From Mesostigma viride (lineage: Eukaryota; Streptophyta; Mesostigmatophyceae; Mesostigmatales; Mesostigmataceae), in contig RPFO01000104.1 of the NCBI GenBank assembly GCA_009746045.1, positions 680,576 through 744,575 of the forward strand: 64,000 nucleotides of DNA, read 5' to 3'. The position numbers and the translations under genes are program-made. Of the stretch, positions 59,250-64,000 are shown piece after piece. The notes below the pieces were generated by a model that worked only from the letters and a program-made list of their open reading frames with translations, did no database searches and had not been told where the DNA came from. Positions within the stretch are counted from its first letter, which is position 1. Each line of letters opens with the position of its first letter.

Positions 59250-61378
59250 CCTTGTTCCACATGCTTGCGACGGCCCCCCTGCCTCGCTCAGCGTAAGAAC
59301 AGGCTCCGTGCTCGCGGAGGAGCCGGCCGAAGTGCTTGTCTGGGTCGTCGAGGTCGACGCGGTCGTCGCGGTTGTCGAGGTCGCGGAGGGGAGCGGGATG
59401 ACGGAGTATCCCAGAGCGACCGCGACGGCTCTTGTCTGCGCTCGGGTCGAGTAATCGGCGCTCTGATTGGCAACGAACGTGTTGATGCGGCTCATGTTGT
59501 GACCGGTAGACGCAAAATCGTTCGCGCGGTAATTGTACGACTGCTGGACGGTGGATACTCCTACGACTCCGTCCGCCATCGGTCCTCTCATGGCGCTGGC
59601 CCACGATTTGGATAGCTCGTTTTCTAACGCCACTGCGGACGGGACGTCGCCCGCCTTCCACGTACGGATGAGGTCGCCCCACCCGAGAAGGACGGACATC
59701 AAAGGGGGGCTGATGTACCCCCTTTGGGACGCTAGGACTTCTATGTCATTGGTGGGAAGGTCCCTTGTAAGGCGAGCGAGAAGGGTGGATACGACGATTT
59801 CGCGCCTCTTGGCGGGAGTGAGCCTTGCCCCCCGGAAGACGATGGGAGGGCGCTAATCGCGTTTTCGTCCCACTGATTGGCTTGACTCGCTTGATCTCTT
59901 CGGCGAGCGCCAGGTGCACCTTATCTGGCACCCACAGGCTCCCAATCAACAAGTAGGGAGGCAAGCCCGGAGTAGGCGCGGGAGCGGTGGCGGGGGGATG
60001 ACGGGCGCCGAACTCGTCGCAGGCGCTGAAGGAGGAGCGGTGGCGGGGGGGTGACGGCCGCCTGCTGAGAAGTGGCGGCGGGGGAGGTGGCGGAGGGAGG
60101 TATTTGCGATCGCGGCACCGTGACATCGTACAAGTACCCGTGATCCTTGCTCTTCCATTGGACTGTGAATCCCGTGACCGTTTCTCCCTGAATCCCCGTC
60201 GAGGTCCAACTCGTGACGAAAGCCATTCCTCGGGCTATATCACTGGGCTGTATATCTTCGGGCCGTCTCGACACTGGATAATCAGGAAACGTTGCCCAGT
60301 CAAGATACTTCGACACATCCGATCCCTTCCATGTGCCGCTTTTTGGGTTTTTCGGGTCTGAAATGTTGCGGACCGTGAAAAAAACGCCTGGCTGCGGTGT
60401 AAACACCTTTTTCCTGACGAAGTCGCCTCTTTCCTTGTTTATCGCATACATATCTTTCGTAGCGGCGTTCACACTAGAGAAAGTTTGACCAATGATCGCA
60501 GCCGCCGTGGCGGCCTGGCCGGAACTCTGCGCTACGGACTGGAGGGCGGAGGCGGGGTTCCTGAAATCGGGGTTGGTCAGCGTGTAAAAGGTCCGTGAAC
60601 TAGGGATGGCTTTGCTGGTCACGTCGGATTTGAACCAGCAAGACCCGATCGATGGGGTTTGTTCGTTCGCGCGCCACGTGAACCCCGCGCACCGGTTGCT
60701 ATCCCTCGCGCATATGGCGGCACATTCTTGCATAGTCTTTCCGGACACGGAGTCCTTATCTTGCCCCGCGGGGACCACGTTCAAACCGAACCCTGACCAC
60801 GTGACCTTGTTCTCGATCCCCCAGGCCCTGTTGTTCACGCTCGGCGCGGCGGGCGTGCTGGCCTTCTCCCGTTCGAGCCACAACTCCAGACCTCCTTGAA
60901 CGAACGTGCCCGTCATCACCGCCCAGTTCCTCACTTCTACGTCGTTCGACACGTCTTTATGTAGTACACGGTCTGGTCTTGAAGATACTCTCGAGGAAGG
61001 AAGACGTACACGTCGCTGATGGAGATCACTTTCAACAGAACGACGGCGACATACAATAGCAAAGTCCCTTCTCTGACCTTTCTCCGAACATACCACAGAT
61101 CCTTGAGACGTTCTACGACCAGTTCTTGGGGGAAATGTCGATTGCGAACTCCTTCTGGTACATTACGCACGTCATTCACGTTCCACTCCTTTTCTAGCAC
61201 CTGCGCTTGTTTTTCTAGCGGGAATTTCGAGTCCACGGCCTTCGCGAGCAAACAGGTCGTACGGAGTCTCCGTCGAGAATTTGTGAAAACTCCTTACTGC
61301 TAACCCTGCTGCCCCGACCGTCCACGAAGCCACTATCAGATTGACGTTTGTGTCGAGCACTATCTGGGGAACCGACAT
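59250..61378 (-). pseudogene. Third copy of the PAN-domain gene, 3' end missing
   Basis: Matches about 28280-30411, start ATG 61378. It has the first PAN module (about 60560-60840) but lacks the second module and the proline repeats. It shares the proline-stretch frame breaks of the first copy and adds two missing bases (a C-run near 59827 and a G near 59884). Confidence 0.65.
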
Positions 61379-61404
61379 GTATTCTTATGTATTCGTGGAA
61401 ATAA

Positions 61405-63434
61405 ATGAAGAGTACTAGTAAGATGACGTATGGTAGTTCACCCCCTTCCACAACGATGGCCGGATTTCGAGAACGATCGCCTCGCGAATCGCAGGCGTTC
61501 ATCAAGGACTACTTCGAGGGCAACATTCGCTTAACCCGCCCCCTGAACACAGGGAGGTGGGTAAAAACACGTGCTCGAGGACCCCGGCGGACATGAAACA
61601 GGCCCCCCAGCAGGCCGTCGTGAACATGTACCTGCGCGGGATCGCGGAAAGGGGAGCAATCACCGCGGCTTCCTCGCGTGGCACTCGACCGGGTCGGGTA
61701 AGACATGCACGGTGTTGGGCGCGATCGAGGCGTTTTGGGATTCGGGAAGGAAGATCTTCCTCGCAACGAGCAAGGAGAACGCGTCCAACAACTCGATCGC
61801 CGGGTACGCGAATTGCGCGTCGATGTTCCCGCGCTTCAAGAACATGACCAAGAACGAGGTCGCGAATCTCGTAGCTCGGCGTGTGGAAGAACACCGAATC
61901 CTGAGTTTCACCCAGCTTGCCCATCTTCTGGACCTGTACCGCGGTCTGCGTGACAAGACGCGAGCGAGGAGGTCCCTTTTGCAGAACGCCGTTCTGATCA
62001 TGGACGAAGTTCAGAACCTCTTTTCCCCGCCGTCCGGTCAGGCGAACGAGTACAGGACGCTGCTCGAGTTCCTCGAGAAGCCGACCGAGGACAACCGCGG
62101 TTTGTACATGGTCATACTTAGCGGCACCCCTGGGCGGAACGAGGAAGAGATTTACCGCCTTCTGACAATGATCAAGGGGAAACCGGTCTACCCCGAGTCG
62201 CCTTTGAGGAGTTCCGAGGCCTTTGTTCTTTCGTCGACTACGCCGGGGACACGTCCGTGTACCCCTCGAAGAACCGGACATGTTGCACTTCGTCGAAATG
62301 AGCCCCGAACAACGCAGCTCGTTGGCTCGAAAGTTACGAGAGGAGCGCCCGACCTTGAATCGAGACAGGTTTTTGTACGAGGCGCGGCGAGTCACGAACT
62401 CCCTCAGCATGCTCCGGTTGTCGCCTCGTACGCAAAGAGCCACTTGGACGTCCTTTCCCCGAAAATCGCGTGCATCGTGAAGGAGATACTTGACCACCCG
62501 AAGGAAAAACACTACCTCTACTCTGCGTTCAACGCGTACGGCATCAAGTACGTGGCGACGATACTAGAAGCAGAGGGGTACAAGCCGCTGCGGATGTACG
62601 GAGAGGCGCCGGACAGCGAGGGCAAGCGGTACGTGATGCTCGGCTCCGACTCCGTCCCAACGACCGACTCGGCATTGAAGCACGTGATGTCCGTGTACAA
62701 CTCGGACGCCAACGCGCAAGGCCAGCTTTTACACGTGGTGTTGGCGCGGAAGAAGTTCAACGAGGGCCTGGACTTAAAAAGCGTCCGACACATCCACATC
62801 ATGGAGCCGTTGCTCGACGTCAACGCCGAGAGACAGGCGATCGCGCGCGCGGTCCGCCACTGCTCTCACTTGCAGCTGGACAAGAAGGAATGGACCGTGA
62901 CCGTGCATCGGTACATCACGATCGACGGGGTGGACGACCGGGTCACAGAACGCGCTCATAAAGAGAACGAAAGCGAGGGCGTCAGCATCTACATGGAGAA
63001 ACTGAGGAGGCGTCCATCGACTGCCGTCTCATGAACCGGGTCCACAACCAGGAGGATTGGATGAAGGCGGGGCTGCGAGAGGGTCCGATCGTGTGCCCCA
63101 TGACCAGAGGGGAAGAAATGCGGAAGTACCTCAAGGAACGCGGTTTGTCGCTCATCCAAAAGACTCTCAAGTTCGCAAAACGCGTCGTCCTCCGGCGGGA
63201 CACAACCTCAAAGAGAGCTTCAAGGCGGACCTCGAGTCGATCAAGGCGATCGCGAAAGTCCTGATGGTCGACCGCGAAAGCGCCTATGGGATGCTGAAGG
63301 ACACTTCCAAGGCCGTGTCGGACGCAAGCGTGACCGAAGAGGTCCAAGACGCCATCAAGGGCGTGGAGATCATCACCGGGTACGGCAAGAAGCCGATACG
63401 GCAGCTCGTTTTGGAAGGCTACTGGCTGGCCTAG
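61405..63434 (+). CDS. Third copy of the D6/D11-like SF2 helicase (frame breaks)
   Basis: Start ATG 61405. The N-terminal reading through SQAFIKDYFEGNIRL is better here than in the first copy, which has an extra T. P-loop HSTGSGKT (61682-61705) and Walker B MDEVQ are intact, and the reading across the 30782 site is restored. Other breaks remain (after NTGRWV, before the P-loop, a missing base near 62205 and 62275, and the CGGCGGG site near 63190). Shares five bases with the noisy copy against the first. Confidence 0.7.
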
Positions 63435-64000
63435 TGCAGCCCGGTGGAGATCTTGCGCATGGTCGTGGTCCTCCCCGTGAACATCACGAACACGGAGTAC
63501 GACGCCGCGATCACCGCGCACTGCACCAGGAGAGAGACCGCGTCCTTCCCAGGGGCCTTGAAGGCGGCCGTCCAGAGGGGCACCGAAATGAGCGTGGCTG
63601 CGGACGCGAGCATAACTATCGTAGAGGCCTTGTTTTGGTAGTTGGCCGGGGCGACCTCGACCTCACCTTTTTCGTCCAGCTTGAGTTGCTTCCTGTCCCA
63701 GTACAGGGATTTCAGGTGGCCCGGGTACGACGACGGCGTCAACCGCGACTCGAAGTCGTGAAAGAACGCTTCATGGAGCTTCTTGATCTTGGCTTCCTTT
63801 TCTCCCTTCGCGGATATGGCGATCGAGGCGTCGTTGGAAATGCCCGCGATGTATTCCATCGGTACGGCCATGCCTTTCATGAGGGTCCAGGCCACCGCCT
63901 CCGTGGCGATGCTCAGAGTCGCCGCGAGGGCCGACAGCATCACGGTGCCAGACGCGACGTGTTTCCATCCCACGAGCCACAGAAAGATCGTCACGGCAAA
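63431..64000 (-). CDS. Third copy of the polytopic membrane protein, cut by window end
   Basis: The C-terminal 189 residues or so; same frame as 32469-33038, no differences noticed. Its start lies beyond the window. Confidence 0.7.
   Translation of the reverse strand, partial: FAVTIFLWLVGWKHVASGTVMLSALAATLSIATEAVAWTLMKGMAVPMEYIAGISNDASIAISAKGEKEAKIKKLHEAFFHDFESRLTPSSYPGHLKSLYWDRKQLKLDEKGEVEVAPANYQNKASTIVMLASAATLISVPLWTAAFKAPGKDAVSLLVQCAVIAASYSVFVMFTGRTTTMRKISTGLH

Larger units (their letters stand above)
59240..64000 (+). repeat. Third copy, clean, of 28273-33040
   Basis: Nearly identical to the first copy, with a few substitutions and single-base indels. It contains the PAN gene without its 3' end, the helicase, and the membrane protein cut by the window end. 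The left edge joins retroelement sequence (matching 43612) directly to the middle of the PAN gene. Confidence 0.8.

Noticed and set aside
1-64000. tRNA or rRNA genes
   Set aside because: No cloverleaf-like or ribosomal RNA sequence was recognised on either strand.

Overview
The window looks like a piece of a large double-stranded DNA virus of the Nucleocytoviricota (NCLDV) type, probably from an algal or protist lineage, sitting in or assembled together with eukaryotic nuclear DNA. The evidence is a D5-like SF3 helicase, a separate herpes UL52/AEP-type primase, a poxvirus A22-like RuvC resolvase, a YqaJ-type recombination exonuclease, a D6/D11-like SF2 helicase, many short NCLDV-style proteins, very tight packing on both strands, and short AT-rich promoter islands in otherwise GC-rich DNA. 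No capsid protein, packaging ATPase or polymerase B gene lies in the window, so the family cannot be fixed.

Layout. 1-13.6 kb: replication and recombination genes (helicase, resolvase, exonuclease, primase) mixed with small conserved and membrane proteins, one of them SLATT-like. 13.7-23.2 kb: a giant LamG-repeat adhesin with FN3-like and SPRY-like parts, followed by a tail-fibre-like protein. 23.2-25.3 kb: a B12-dependent (class II) ribonucleotide reductase. 25.3-30.4 kb, minus strand: four single-TM small proteins and a large PAN-domain, proline-repeat protein. 30.4-39.5 kb: SF2 helicase, membrane proteins, a putative N-myristoylated protein, a GNAT-like enzyme, a Rieske oxygenase, a possible nuclease, a possible jelly-roll protein and a 43-residue arginine/histidine-rich peptide. 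39.6-46.0 kb: an AT-rich viral gene split by a recent 5.0-kb Copia-like LTR element that has GAG and protease but no visible integrase or reverse transcriptase. The element is flanked by 745-bp LTRs and the 5-bp duplication GTTTA.

From about 46.09 kb the contig repeats itself. A very indel-rich copy of 30.8-40.7 kb plus part of the Copia element fills 46.09-59.23 kb. A clean copy of 28.27-33.0 kb then fills 59.24-64.0 kb. The noisy block contains a 65-nt poly-C stretch and looks like uncorrected long-read sequence. At five sites it agrees with the last copy against the first, so at least two real variants of this locus probably exist.

Many genes in the clean part are broken by single missing bases, most of them in or next to short homopolymers, and are otherwise open. 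Where the noisy copy covers such a break it sometimes carries the missing base. I therefore treat these as intact genes with consensus errors, not decayed pseudogenes, and annotate them across the break.
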